A stretch of 64,000 bases of DNA from Kribbella catacumbae DSM 19601 (GCF_000372465.1 NZ_AQUZ01000007.1:95128-159127), one strand, 5' to 3'; counted from the first letter of the stretch, positions 8,206 to 16,260 are shown. The notes: a model not told the origin generated them from the sequence alone. Numbers and translations: made by a program.

Positions 8206-9228
8206 TCAGTCGGCGACCGGGCGCAACCGGCTCAGGTCCGTGGTCAGCTGCCGCAGGGCGGGCGCGAAGGCTGCCCAGCTCGTCGGCGTCTCCGGGTTCC
8301 ACGCCAGCGCCTGACCGGCCTTGACGGCCGGCAGCCGCGCGTACGTCGGGTACTTGGCCTGATCGGTGGTGAACACGGCGGCCGAGCGGGCGTCGTACAG
8401 GATCACGTCGGCCGGGTACTTGTCCGCGACCTCCCAGGAGACCTCCTCCCAGTGCGGCTCCGCCGGGTCGAACTTCGGGGTGATCAGCTCCAGACCGAGG
8501 CTCTTCAGCAGCGTCAGGTCCGCGAACGCGGCCGGATTGCCGAAATAGAGCTTGTCCGGGCCGCCGGACAGGAAGAGCACCCGCAGGCCTTTCTTCTTCG
8601 CCGTCAGCTCACTCAGCCCCTTCGAGGCCGCTGCGAACTCCGCCTTGGCGGCGACCACGGGCGCCGCCTTCAGATCCGCGCCCAGCGCAGCCGCGACTTC
8701 GGCGTACCGGTCGATCACCCTGTCCACAGACCGGCCCAGGTAGTTGACGCCCAGCGTGGGCGCGATCGCCTCGATCGCCTCGACGGAGTCCTTCGGGACG
8801 TACCAGAGTTCCTTCGGGACCTGGATCGGCGCGACCAGCAGGTCCGGTTGCAGCGCGGCGAACTTCTCCACCTCGAACTCACCGTAGGTCTCCGTGACCG
8901 AGGTGACCGTACTCAGGTCGACCGACCCGGCGAGGTTGTTCGGCTTGCCGTCGGCACCCTTGGTCGCCCCGAAAATGCCAATCGGCCGTACGCCGAGATC
9001 CCACAGCGCGGCGGCTGCTGAGACCTGCGCGACCACCTTCGCCGGGCGCTCCGGTCTGGTGATCTTCACGCCGCGATCGTCGGTGAACTCCCACGGCCCG
9101 GTGCTCTGGACCGTCGTTCCGGCCGGCTTCTGGTCGTTCGAGCAGGCGGCCAGCAGGGCGACGGCTCCGGCCGACGCGGCTCCGAGCAGGACTGACCTTC
9201 TCGACGGACGGGCAGGCGGAAAGCGCAC
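8206..9228 (-). CDS. Iron-siderophore ABC transporter substrate-binding lipoprotein
   Basis: 340-residue FecB/FepB-like periplasmic-type binding protein. The N-terminus has SRRSVLLGA, a Tat-like twin arginine, then a hydrophobic stretch and lipobox LAAC, so it should be an extracytoplasmic lipoprotein. The mature part has the long-helix class III fold pattern (VVAQVSAAAALWDLGVRPIGIFG; a later EVSWEVADKYPADVILYD). The GTG at 9228 was chosen because GAGGAG lies six bases upstream; a longer frame to 9306 would run through the operator. A DtxR/IdeR-type iron box stands 25 bp upstream, so iron repression is expected. No permease or ATPase gene is adjacent, so it must work with components encoded elsewhere. 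Confidence 0.88.
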   Translation of the reverse strand: MRFPPARPSRRSVLLGAASAGAVALLAACSNDQKPAGTTVQSTGPWEFTDDRGVKITRPERPAKVVAQVSAAAALWDLGVRPIGIFGATKGADGKPNNLAGSVDLSTVTSVTETYGEFEVEKFAALQPDLLVAPIQVPKELWYVPKDSVEAIEAIAPTLGVNYLGRSVDRVIDRYAEVAAALGADLKAAPVVAAKAEFAAASKGLSELTAKKKGLRVLFLSGGPDKLYFGNPAAFADLTLLKSLGLELITPKFDPAEPHWEEVSWEVADKYPADVILYDARSAAVFTTDQAKYPTYARLPAVKAGQALAWNPETPTSWAAFAPALRQLTTDLSRLRPVAD

Positions 9229-9252
9229 GGCAGACTCCTCTGAGCAGATTGA

Positions 9253-9271
9253 ATAGGCAAGCCTTACCTTA
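9253..9271. promoter_or_regulatory. DtxR/IdeR-type iron box
   Basis: ATAGGCAAGCCTTACCTTA matches 14 of 19 positions of the DtxR/IdeR operator consensus TTAGGTTAGSCTAACCTAA. It lies 25 bp upstream of the GTG of the siderophore-binding lipoprotein gene, overlapping its probable promoter. Confidence 0.8.
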
Positions 9272-9298
9272 TCTTCACGATGAATTACAGAGGTGTGG

Positions 9299-9435
9299 TT
9301 ATCCACATGGGTATCCCCAGCTGTGCACAGTTTCCAGCGGGGTTGTCCCCAGGTTCTCCCAAGGTTTTGGACGGATCCGGGCCAAAACCCGCGAAATCTG
9401 TGGATAAAAGAGGTTTGAGCACTGCCTTATCCACA
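9299..9435. other. Cluster of three perfect DnaA boxes
   Basis: TTATCCACA occurs at 9299-9307 (+), 9399-9407 (as TGTGGATAA, minus) and 9427-9435 (+). One-mismatch relatives lie between, for example TTGTCCCCA at 9343-9351. The cluster fills the spacer between the divergent siderophore-binding gene and the gene at 9507. It is far from the expected origin and has no dnaA or dnaN beside it, so titration or DnaA-dependent regulation is more likely than initiation. Confidence 0.7.
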
Positions 9436-9506
9436 GCTGGGGATCGGTGATCGGCGTAGCGTCGATAAGGCCGATCGCCGGCAACTGGAGACAAGGGGAT
9501 CTCACG

Positions 9507-10115
9507 ATGTTCGTTCAGGTGATTCAGGGACAGGTGACAGACGCCGAACAGGCACACGCTTCGCTCGACCGATGGGCGGAAGAGCTGGCTCCGAACGCGA
9601 AGGGCTGGCTCGGTACGACGGCCGGGGTGACCGAGGAGGGCAAATTCATCGCACTGGCCCGCTTCGAGTCCGCACAGGCCGCCCAGCAGAACAGCCAGCA
9701 GCCCGCGCAGGACCAGTGGTGGAAGGACTTCTCTGCGAATCTCGACGGGGAGGCCACCTTCCACGAGACCGAAGACGTGGTCGTCGACCTCACCGGTGAA
9801 CCGGACGCCGCCGGCTTCGTCCAGGTGATGCAGGGCAAGGGCACCGATCCGGACCGGGCCCGCGAGTTGATGTCAGAGGACTCCGACGCCTGGGCCGGGT
9901 TCCGCCCGGAGATTCTCGGCTCCGAAGCCGCGATGTACGGAGACGGTGAGTACACGATGGCCATGTACTTCACCTCCGAGGCCGAGGCCCGCGAGGGTGA
10001 GAAGAAGGAGCCCCCGCCGGAGCTCAAGGCTCAGATGGACGAGCTGAACTCGATGGCGGTCGGGATGCCGACCTTCTTCGATCTTCCCCATCCCTGGCTG
10101 TACTCGCCGCGCTGA
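9507..10115 (+). CDS. Duplicated dimeric alpha/beta-barrel (ABM-like) protein, function unknown
   Basis: 202-residue soluble protein that looks like two copies of a ferredoxin-like unit. MFVQVIQGQVTD at the N-terminus recurs as FVQVMQGKGTD near residue 107. Each unit continues through a helix, a segment such as GWLGTTAGVTEEGKFIALARF, and a later beta-strand. This recalls antibiotic-biosynthesis-monooxygenase-like (ABM/Dabb) folds, but I see no catalytic signature, so no reaction is proposed. I chose the ATG at 9507, with AAGGGG about ten bases upstream, rather than a longer frame that would read through a DnaA-box region. The promoter must lie in the DnaA-box spacer, so the boxes could affect this gene. 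Confidence 0.7.
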   Translation: MFVQVIQGQVTDAEQAHASLDRWAEELAPNAKGWLGTTAGVTEEGKFIALARFESAQAAQQNSQQPAQDQWWKDFSANLDGEATFHETEDVVVDLTGEPDAAGFVQVMQGKGTDPDRARELMSEDSDAWAGFRPEILGSEAAMYGDGEYTMAMYFTSEAEAREGEKKEPPPELKAQMDELNSMAVGMPTFFDLPHPWLYSPR

Positions 10116-10123
10116 TTCAAAGC

Positions 10124-10156
10124 CCTCCCCGGGATCAGGCGTCGATCCCGGGGAGG
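10124..10156. terminator. Perfect 13-bp inverted repeat between convergent genes
   Basis: Arms 10124-10136 and 10144-10156 (CCTCCCCGGGATC and its complement) with a 7-nt loop that contains the stop codon of the minus-strand hydrolase. There is no T-tract on either side, so it is a probable bidirectional terminator or mRNA 3'-end stabiliser. Confidence 0.6.
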
Positions 10157-11034
10157 AGCGCGCGCAGCTGGTCCGTCAGGTCGGCGGGGATCTCGTGGCC
10201 GAGGGCGGGCAGCTTGTGGATCGTGAGGCCGAAGGCAGTGAGCTGAGCCGCGGCTTCGTCCACGACCTCAAGCAGGTCATCCTCGGTGCCGATCAGAATG
10301 GTTGCCGGGGACAACGGCGCCTGCGCTTCCGCCGGCAGTTCCCGCAGCGCCGGAGCCAGTACTACGACGCCAGCCGCTCGCTCGGGTTGACCGGTCAGCG
10401 CCCAGTCGAGCGCGACCCGGCCGCCGGCGGAGAAGCCGGCCGCGATCAAGGGGAGACCGCGGAGTTCTTGGGGGAACTGGTCGAGCGCCCGGGCGACGTC
10501 CTTGCTGGCGAGTTCCGGCTCCGGCCAGGTGCGGTACATCGGCGACATCAGCTGTGAGGACTCCACGCCGACCAGCGCATAGCCAAGGTCGAGCACACCC
10601 GCCCAATCCCGCATCGCGTGTGAGGCCCGCTGCCCCGCGCCATGCAGAGCCACCACCACTCCACACGGCGGGGTAGTGGGGAGCTGGATGAGGGGTTCGT
10701 CCTGGGAGGTGATCCGGCGCGAGCGGGAGATGGCTACGAGGTTCTGGAAGGCGGGCAGCGGCTGCAGGGCGGCCAGGTCGTCGTCCTCGGTGAGGATGCC
10801 TTCGTCCCACCAACCGCCGGCGTCACTCGCCTGCTGCAAGGCCGCCACGGCCTCGGTGGACTCCCCGAGAGAGCCGAGCAGGCAGGCACGGAGATGGGCC
10901 AGCTCCGCCACCCACGGCTGGAGGTCCGGCTCGGCGGCGTCCATCAGATCCAGGGCGACCCGCTGCAGGCCCTCGTCATACAGGGCAGCGACGCGGTCGG
11001 TCAGCCGGTCGTAGCGGCTCTCAGCGGTGTCCAC
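10135..11034 (-). CDS. Alpha/beta-hydrolase-fold protein with helical N-terminus
   Basis: 299 residues. The first ~100 are helical and TPR-like (LYDEGLQRVALDLMDAAE, LRACLLGSLGESTEAVAALQQA). The rest is an alpha/beta hydrolase with GVVVALHGAGQ (oxyanion strand), nucleophile elbow GFSAGG (Ser), TILIGTEDDLLE (acid) and LGHEIPADL (His). It probably acts as an esterase or similar hydrolase; the substrate cannot be read. No signal peptide, so cytoplasmic. Convergent with the duplicated-barrel gene. Its 5' end lies about 45 bp from the palindromes in front of the EXLDI gene. Confidence 0.75.
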   Translation of the reverse strand: MDTAESRYDRLTDRVAALYDEGLQRVALDLMDAAEPDLQPWVAELAHLRACLLGSLGESTEAVAALQQASDAGGWWDEGILTEDDDLAALQPLPAFQNLVAISRSRRITSQDEPLIQLPTTPPCGVVVALHGAGQRASHAMRDWAGVLDLGYALVGVESSQLMSPMYRTWPEPELASKDVARALDQFPQELRGLPLIAAGFSAGGRVALDWALTGQPERAAGVVVLAPALRELPAEAQAPLSPATILIGTEDDLLEVVDEAAAQLTAFGLTIHKLPALGHEIPADLTDQLRALLPGIDA

Positions 11035-11076
11035 CGGACGATCCTGCCAGGCCGGGCGGAAGTTCGTGGCGAATAT

Positions 11077-11118
11077 ATGTAGACACCTACGTATGCCATG
11101 CGTATAGTTCTACGTAGG
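11077..11118. promoter_or_regulatory. Nested palindromes upstream of the EXLDI gene
   Basis: CTACGTA at 11087-11093 faces TACGTAG at 11111-11117, and a smaller GTAG-ACAC-CTAC palindrome lies at 11079-11090. The stretch is clearly more AT-rich than its surroundings and ends at the AGGAGGA ribosome site, which suits an autoregulatory operator for the ribbon-helix-helix-like product. Confidence 0.5.
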
Positions 11119-11130
11119 AGGAGAGAGACC

Positions 11131-11664
11131 ATGCCGAACAAGACGATCTACGTTTCCGACGACGACCTGGCCCTCTACAAGAGGGCCCAGGAACTCGCCG
11201 GCAACCTGTCCCAAGCGATCTCGACCGCGCTCCGCCGGTACGTCGAGATGGAGGAAGGCCGGCTCGAGGGCTTCGACGAGATCACCGTCCGGGTCGGGCG
11301 CGGGACGGGCCGCAAGCAGCGGTTCTCCGGCGTACTGCTCGCCGAGGGCGGCCGGTCCAACAAGAACGGCTACGAGGCGTTCAAGGTCTACCGGAGCCGG
11401 ACCGGGAAGTTCGTCCTGCACGCCGACCGGCGGCAGCAGTACAGCAGCGTCACCACCGTCGACGGCTCCGAGCAGGAGTTCACCGGCTGGCGCAGCTGGG
11501 TCGGCAGTTTCAGCAGCAACCAGACCTGGAGCATGGCTCAGGGCGAGGCCACGCTGCACGTCGTGGAAACGGTGCAAGAGCTCCGGGAGCTGATCCCGGA
11601 GGACCTCTACGCCCTGGTCGAGGACGCGGCTGATCAGCCGGCCGTGGAGGACCTCGACATCTGA
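11131..11664 (+). CDS. EXLDI-family protein with ribbon-helix-helix-like N-terminus
   Basis: 177 residues. The N-terminus, NKTIYVSDDDLALYKRAQEL followed by an ALRRYVE helix, looks like a ribbon-helix-helix DNA-binding unit. The middle has basic and aromatic strands, and the last residues are EDLDI, matching the E-X-L-D-I ending that names the EXLDI family. The ATG at 11131 has AGGAGGAG just upstream. Palindromes upstream suggest autoregulation. The next genes on the same strand encode a two-component ABC exporter, which this protein may regulate. The family's function is not established as far as I know. Confidence 0.75.
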   Translation: MPNKTIYVSDDDLALYKRAQELAGNLSQAISTALRRYVEMEEGRLEGFDEITVRVGRGTGRKQRFSGVLLAEGGRSNKNGYEAFKVYRSRTGKFVLHADRRQQYSSVTTVDGSEQEFTGWRSWVGSFSSNQTWSMAQGEATLHVVETVQELRELIPEDLYALVEDAADQPAVEDLDI

Positions 11665-11820
11665 CCCGTCCACCAGTCACCAACTGAACCTCGCTGATCC
11701 CCCGAACGGCGGCTCGACCACCGAGCCGGCCGGCCGGATCAGCACTCCCTGAATCTCCTCCTCCCCATCCCATAGGCCACCTGGGTCAGGTTCACCCTGC
11801 CCGAAAACAAGCGAGGATCC

Positions 11821-12789
11821 ATGAACAGCTCAACCCCGGCGATCGACGTCCAGGGACTGTACAAGTCCTACGGCGACAAACTCGTGCTCGACGGCATCGA
11901 CCTGAATGTTGCCGAAGGCACCGTCTTTTCCCTGCTCGGGCCGAACGGCGCGGGCAAGACCACGGTGGTCCAGATCCTGTCCACCCTGATCACCGCCGAC
12001 GCCGGCGAGATCCGGGTCGCCGGGCACGACCTGCACCGCAACCCCGAGGCGGTCCGGGCGGCGATCGGTGTCACCGGGCAGTTCTCCGCGGTCGACGGTC
12101 TGCTGACCGGCGAGGAGAACCTGATCATGATGGCCGACCTGTACCACCTGGGCCGGCGCGAAGGACGCCGCCGGGCAGCTGAGCTGCTGGAGCAGTTCGA
12201 TCTGGTCGAGCCCGGCAAGAAGATGGCCATGACGTACTCCGGAGGCATGAAGCGCCGGCTCGACCTGGCGATGACGCTGGTCGGCAGCCCGCGGATCATC
12301 TTCCTGGACGAGCCGACGACCGGGCTCGACCCGCGCAGCCGGCACAGCATGTGGCAGCTCATCCGTCAGCTGGTCGCCGGTGGCGTCACGGTGCTCCTCA
12401 CCACGCAGTACCTGGAGGAGGCGGACCAGCTCGCCGACCAGATCGCCGTACTGGACCACGGGCGGCTGGTTGCCCAGGGCAGCCCGGAGCAGCTGAAGCG
12501 GCTGGCGCCGGGTGGACACGTCCGGCTCCGGTTCAACGCACCGGAGGAGTTCGCCCTGGCTGCCCAGGCGCTGCAGGCGACTGCCCAGGACGACGACGCA
12601 CTGGTCCTCCAGGTACCGAACGACGGCAGCGTGCACTCCCTGCGCGCCCTGCTGGCCCGGATCGACGACGCCTCCCTCGAGGTGGACGAACTGACCGTCC
12701 ACACCCCTGACCTGGACGACGTGTTCTTCGCCGTCACCGGTCAGCCGATCGCCAACGACACCACCGACGAGAAAGTGACGAGCAAATGA
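11821..12789 (+). CDS. ABC transporter ATP-binding protein (DrrA-like exporter)
   Basis: 322-residue ATPase subunit. Walker A GPNGAGKTT, Q-loop within VTGQFSAVDGLLTGEENL, signature YSGGMKRRL, Walker B IIFLDEPTTGLDPR, D-loop and a switch His region (LLTTQYLEEADQLADQI). A C-terminal ~90-residue extension, as in DrrA-type daunorubicin-resistance ATPases, ends in VHTPDLDDVFFAVTGQ. It powers export together with the next gene, whose start overlaps its stop (ATGA). The substrate is unknown; drug or lipid export is typical for the family. The 156-bp gap before it holds only a 7-bp hairpin near 11710-11728. Confidence 0.92.
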   Translation: MNSSTPAIDVQGLYKSYGDKLVLDGIDLNVAEGTVFSLLGPNGAGKTTVVQILSTLITADAGEIRVAGHDLHRNPEAVRAAIGVTGQFSAVDGLLTGEENLIMMADLYHLGRREGRRRAAELLEQFDLVEPGKKMAMTYSGGMKRRLDLAMTLVGSPRIIFLDEPTTGLDPRSRHSMWQLIRQLVAGGVTVLLTTQYLEEADQLADQIAVLDHGRLVAQGSPEQLKRLAPGGHVRLRFNAPEEFALAAQALQATAQDDDALVLQVPNDGSVHSLRALLARIDDASLEVDELTVHTPDLDDVFFAVTGQPIANDTTDEKVTSK

Positions 12790-13577
12790 GCACCGTGTCC
12801 TACCCGATGGCAGACACCGCCACCATGCTGCGCCGCAACCTGCGGCACGCCCTGCGCTACCCCGGCCTGTCGCTCGGCGCCGTCGGGATGCCGGTCATCA
12901 TGCTGCTGCTGTTCGGCCTCGTCTTCGGCGACACCTTCTCGGCCGGTCTCGGCGGGGGCGGCAGCTTCGACTACATCGACTTCCTCACCCCGGGCATCCT
13001 GCTGATGTCCATCGCGTCCGGGACGATGTCCCCCGCGGTCGCCGCCTGCACCGACATGACCGAGGGCATCGTGGCCAGGTTCCGGACGATGGCGATCTTC
13101 CGGCCGGCCGTCCTGACCGGGCACGTCATCGGCGCGACGATCCTGACGGTCATCAGCCTGGTCCTGGTGGTCGGCTTCGCCATCCTGATCGGCTTCCGCC
13201 CGAACGCTTCGGTGGGGGACTGGCTGCTGGCGAGCGGGTTGCTGGTCGCGCTGACCGTCGCGTTCACCTGGTTCGCGGTCGCCCTCGGCCTGACCAGCAA
13301 GACGCCGGAAGGTGCGAGCAACATCGTCCTGCCGATCAGCTTCGTACTGCCCTTCCTGAGCAACACGTTCATCCCGCTGGAGTCGATGCCGAGCGGCATC
13401 CGCTGGTTCGCGGAGTACCAGCCCTTCACCGCGGTCATCGACACCCTGCGCCACCTGCTGCTGGGGACGCCGATGGACAGCGGCAACGGCTGGCTCGCCC
13501 TGGTCTGGTGCGTAGCGATCGCCCTGGTCGGCTACTTCTGGGCCCAGAAGAACTACAACAAGGGCACCGCGGCCTGA
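12786..13577 (+). CDS. ABC-2 type exporter permease (DrrB-like)
   Basis: 263-residue membrane protein with about six hydrophobic helices and the ABC-2 permease signature region (LPISFVLPFLSNTFIPLESMP-like; also PGILLMSIASGTMSPAVAACTDMTEGIVARFRTM, the coupling-helix area). It forms the export pore for the preceding ATPase, with which it overlaps by ATGA. A GC-rich stem-loop follows the stop. Confidence 0.92.
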   Translation: MSTVSYPMADTATMLRRNLRHALRYPGLSLGAVGMPVIMLLLFGLVFGDTFSAGLGGGGSFDYIDFLTPGILLMSIASGTMSPAVAACTDMTEGIVARFRTMAIFRPAVLTGHVIGATILTVISLVLVVGFAILIGFRPNASVGDWLLASGLLVALTVAFTWFAVALGLTSKTPEGASNIVLPISFVLPFLSNTFIPLESMPSGIRWFAEYQPFTAVIDTLRHLLLGTPMDSGNGWLALVWCVAIALVGYFWAQKNYNKGTAA

Positions 13578-13588
13578 TGCTCGCCCTT

Positions 13589-13623
13589 GCCCCGGCTACC
13601 GCTCCTCAGGTGGCCGGGGCTTT
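13589..13623 (+). terminator. Stem-loop terminator after the ABC exporter operon
   Basis: A 12-bp stem (13589-13600 with 13609-13620, one T-G pair) with an 8-nt loop is followed by TTTC. It sits between the convergent exporter permease and PNPOx-like genes and may serve both. Confidence 0.6.
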
Positions 13624-14318
13624 CACCATCCGCTGAGGTACGGGCCGCCGAGCTGGTAGGTACGGGTCTTGATGTGGGCGGGGACGTCGAGGTCGCAGTC
13701 GGGGTTGGTGATGGGCTCGTCGGCTACTACCCGCAGCGGGATGACGCCCGTCCAGTAGGGCAGGTCGAGGTCCTCTTCCTCGTCGTTGGCGGCGCCGGAG
13801 CGAGTCTTGACGGAGGCCTCGGTGAGAGGGAGGGCCAGCACCGAGGTCTTCGCCAGCTCCTTGCGATTCGGCGGGCGGACGGACGTGGAGCGCCCGGGGA
13901 CGAGGTGGTCGACGATCCGGTTGAGCCCGTGCAGCTTCTCGTCGGGGTCGGTGATGACACGCGGTACGCCGAAGATGACCGCCGAGCGGTAGTTCACCGA
14001 GTGGTGGAAGGCGGACCGCGCCAGCACCAGGCCGTCGGCGTGGGTGACGCTGACGCAGACCGTCTGTTGGGGAGCCGCGACCACGCTGCGAGCGGCCACC
14101 GAGCCGTGCAGATAGAGAGTGCCGTCGGCGCCGGCCTCCAGATCCATCCCGTACGCCGTGGGCAGCACGAGCGGGGCTCCGTCCATGACCACGCCGAAGT
14201 GGCAGAACATGCCGTCGCGAAGGATGTCGTGCAAGGCGGCGCGGTCGATCGCGGCTCGTTCCTTCTCCCGGCGCAGCTTGGTCCGGTCGGTCGGCGAGAG
14301 CGGCGTGGTGATGGTCAT
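13623..14318 (-). CDS. Pyridoxamine 5'-phosphate oxidase-like FMN-binding split-barrel protein
   Basis: 231 residues starting MTITTPLSPTDRTKLRREKERA. The split-barrel features are LHDILRDGMFCHFGVVMDGAPLVLPTAYG, then a strand with DGTLYLHGSVAARSV and a conserved His-rich VNYRSAVIFG region. Proteins of this type bind FMN (or F420) and are often annotated as PNPOx-related or nitroimidazole-resistance-like. The frame is open far upstream but the ATG at 14318 is the sensible start, because the upstream part runs into the divergent MocR gene. Divergent pairing with an aminotransferase-type regulator (PLP-binding) suggests shared control, possibly by B6 status. Confidence 0.8.
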   Translation of the reverse strand: MTITTPLSPTDRTKLRREKERAAIDRAALHDILRDGMFCHFGVVMDGAPLVLPTAYGMDLEAGADGTLYLHGSVAARSVVAAPQQTVCVSVTHADGLVLARSAFHHSVNYRSAVIFGVPRVITDPDEKLHGLNRIVDHLVPGRSTSVRPPNRKELAKTSVLALPLTEASVKTRSGAANDEEEDLDLPYWTGVIPLRVVADEPITNPDCDLDVPAHIKTRTYQLGGPYLSGW

Positions 14319-14385
14319 GAGATCAGTCTGGTGGCTTAGTGGCATGCTGGCACGGTCCATTCCCGTACAAATCAGGTAGTCCACT

Positions 14386-15765
14386 TTGGATAGCTCACTC
14401 CCTCTCGTCCTGACCCGCGACGGCAGTGGCCCGCTGCATCTGCAACTGGCCGAGCAGTTCCGGGCGGCCATTCGCGACGGGCGGCTCCAGGCCGGGCACC
14501 GGCTCCCGTCGACTCGCGACCTGTCCACGGAGCTGTCCGTGTCGCGGTCGGTGGCGCAGGCGGCGTACGACCAACTGCACGCCGAGGGGTGGATCGCGGG
14601 GCGGACCGGTTCGGGCACGTACGTCGCGGACGTAGTACCGCTGCAGCCGGTACGACGCCCGCGGGCGCGACCGGCCGAGCCTGCAGGGAAGAAGCTCCTG
14701 ACGCTTCGCCCGGGCATCCCGTACGTCGGGCCGACGGTTGATGCCGGCTGGCGGCGGGCGTGGCGGGAGGTGTCGACCCGGCCGCCGTCGCCGGGCTATG
14801 AGCACCCGGCCGGTCTCCCGGAGCTCCGCACCGCGCTGGCTGAGCACGTCGGCCGTGTCCGGGGTATCTCCTGCGGACCGGAGAATCTGATGATCACCAA
14901 CGGCACCATGCACGGACTGCAACTCCTGCTGACCGTGCATGGCACCGCGGGCGAACGCCTCGCCATCGAGGACCCCGGCTTCGTCAGCGCCGTCACGACC
15001 GCACGCCACAACGGCCTCGAGGTGGTCGACATCCCGGTGGACGAGGACGGCCTGGTCGTCTCCGCGCTCGATCCGGATCTGGCGGCCGTCTACGTCACGC
15101 CGTCCCACCAGTACCCGCTCGGCGGCCGGCTACCTGTTGCCAGACGCAACGAACTCATCCGCTGGGCACGACGGACCGGCGCGACCCTGATCGAGGACGA
15201 CTACGACAGCGAGTTCCGGTACGACGTCGCGCCGCTGCCCGCGCTAGCACAGCTCGACCTGGACCGCGTGGTCCACCTGGGCACGCTCTCCAAGGTGATC
15301 AGCCCGGCCCTGCGACTCGGCTGGCTGGTCGCATCCGCCGACGTGGTCGACCAACTGTCGGCGTACCGGGAAGAAGCCGGCGACTGGCCGGCCTGGCCGA
15401 TGCAGGCAGCCTTTCTCGCGATGCTCCGCGACGGCTACCTCGACCAGGTCATCCGCAGATCCAAACGCCTGTACGCCGAACGCCGCAACCACACCTGCAA
15501 AGTCCTGGCCCCCCACGGCCAGATAGTCGGCCAAGACGCCGGCCTCCACATCACCCTGCTCCTACCCAACTCCCTCGACGACCGAGCAGTCGCCGCCCAA
15601 GCCCGAGCCGCCGGCGTAGCCATAGCCCCCCTCTCTGACTACCGCCGAACCACCCCCGGCCCCCCAGGCCTGGTAATCGGCTACGCCACCCCCTCCACCG
15701 AGGACCTGCACGCGGCACTCCAAATACTCGTCCGCGTCCTGGGCGATGTCCCGACCGACAGGTAG
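14386..15765 (+). CDS. MocR/PdxR-type GntR regulator with aminotransferase domain
   Basis: 459 residues. The N-terminal winged helix (about 15-80: GPLHLQLAEQFRAAIRDGRL, HRLPSTRDLSTELSVSR) is GntR-type. The C-terminal fold-type I aminotransferase domain has the PLP region VYVTPSHQYPLGG, EDDYDSEFRY and the lysine in LGTLSKVISPALRLGW. Such proteins act as PLP-responsive regulators. A TTG start at 14386 is needed, and GTGGC repeats in the 67-bp divergent spacer could be its sites. Odd point: the last codons (GDVPTDR and stop) lie inside the 103-bp palindromic repeat A, so insertion of that element appears to have supplied the C-terminus. Confidence 0.85.
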   Translation: MDSSLPLVLTRDGSGPLHLQLAEQFRAAIRDGRLQAGHRLPSTRDLSTELSVSRSVAQAAYDQLHAEGWIAGRTGSGTYVADVVPLQPVRRPRARPAEPAGKKLLTLRPGIPYVGPTVDAGWRRAWREVSTRPPSPGYEHPAGLPELRTALAEHVGRVRGISCGPENLMITNGTMHGLQLLLTVHGTAGERLAIEDPGFVSAVTTARHNGLEVVDIPVDEDGLVVSALDPDLAAVYVTPSHQYPLGGRLPVARRNELIRWARRTGATLIEDDYDSEFRYDVAPLPALAQLDLDRVVHLGTLSKVISPALRLGWLVASADVVDQLSAYREEAGDWPAWPMQAAFLAMLRDGYLDQVIRRSKRLYAERRNHTCKVLAPHGQIVGQDAGLHITLLLPNSLDDRAVAAQARAAGVAIAPLSDYRRTTPGPPGLVIGYATPSTEDLHAALQILVRVLGDVPTDR

Positions 15766-15849
15766 TGCACCCCATGTACGCCGTCTCGCCCGCACTGTCC
15801 AGGCGCGAGCCAAGGGCACCCACCGCACTATGTCCTGTCCATCGGGACA
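15747..15849. repeat. 103-bp imperfect palindromic repeat, copy A
   Basis: Terminal inverted repeats TGTCCCGACCGACAGG (15747-15762) and CCTGTCCATCGGGACA (15834-15849) pair at 14 of 16 positions. Inner arms also pair partly, with TAGTGC facing GCACTA. It aligns without gaps to copy B (19011-19113) with 16 differences, about 84 percent identity. It overlaps the 3' end of the MocR gene and stops where the truncated antitoxin homology begins. It looks like a MITE-like or structured palindromic element; the two copies are direct repeats around a 3.2-kb accessory patch. Confidence 0.8.
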
Positions 15850-15964
15850 GGACCTGCGCCTCTGACTCGATCTCGGCGACTCCGGCCGCAATCTCCCGGC
15901 GGGCAAGCAAATTGTTCAACCGCTCGTTGCCCTGGGCAAACGTCGCCGCGGTCGCGCGGGTCAT
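15850..15964 (-). pseudogene. Truncated remnant of an Xre/HigA-like antitoxin gene
   Basis: The first ~36 codons (RLNNLLARREIAAGVAEIES is the conserved part) resemble the N-terminus of the intact HigA-like protein at 18142-18513, which has RLNELLARPEVAAAVAEVEV. DNA similarity begins at about 15857. Homology stops abruptly at repeat A, so the helix-turn-helix domain is gone. The ATG at 15964 overlaps the stop of the preceding 90-aa gene (ATGA), showing the two once formed an operon. The reading frame continues through the repeat, but that part is not homologous to anything I recognise. Confidence 0.7.
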
Positions 15965-16233
15965 GGACGCACATCATTGACGTGCCGTCGGTAGACGGCC
16001 AGAGCCTTCTCAAGGGCTTCGGTGTCAGTGCGGTCCTCAGCGGCTCGCCAGACATCTCGCAGCCGGGCCACATGGAGCATCACCCGCGCCTCGATCCATC
16101 GCAGTTGCGCTGCGACGGCGAGCGTCTCCAACGCAGCATCGACGGCGTGAACCTGATGCAACTGATCGACCATGTCATCCATGGCCGGCTCGTGCTCGAG
16201 CAACTGCACGATGTTCTCGGTATCGGACAACAT
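15961..16233 (-). CDS. Small hypothetical protein, possible partner of the lost antitoxin
   Basis: 90 residues, predicted all-helical and acidic, with no motif I recognise. The helices include MDDMVDQLHQVHAVDAALET and a stretch ending LRDVWRAAEDRTDTEALEKA. It overlaps the antitoxin remnant by ATGA, in the same gene order as the intact HigBA pair 2.5 kb away, yet it does not look like a RelE/HigB toxin. It may be an orphan whose partner has been destroyed. A 14-bp inverted repeat lies 27 bp upstream. An internal ATG (Met18) is a possible alternative start. Confidence 0.45.
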   Translation of the reverse strand: MLSDTENIVQLLEHEPAMDDMVDQLHQVHAVDAALETLAVAAQLRWIEARVMLHVARLRDVWRAAEDRTDTEALEKALAVYRRHVNDVRP

Positions 16234-16260
16234 CCCCGTGCCCTTCCGATGGGAGTGGAA

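Noticed and set aside
9299..9435. The DnaA-box cluster as the replication origin
   Set aside because: Only three boxes, no AT-rich unwinding region, and no dnaA, dnaN or recF beside it; gyrB orientation places the usual origin genes beyond the right end of the window.
13623..14717. A 364-residue form of the PNPOx-like protein
   Set aside because: The extra N-terminal part is the reverse shadow of the MocR gene; the split-barrel fold is complete from the ATG at 14318.
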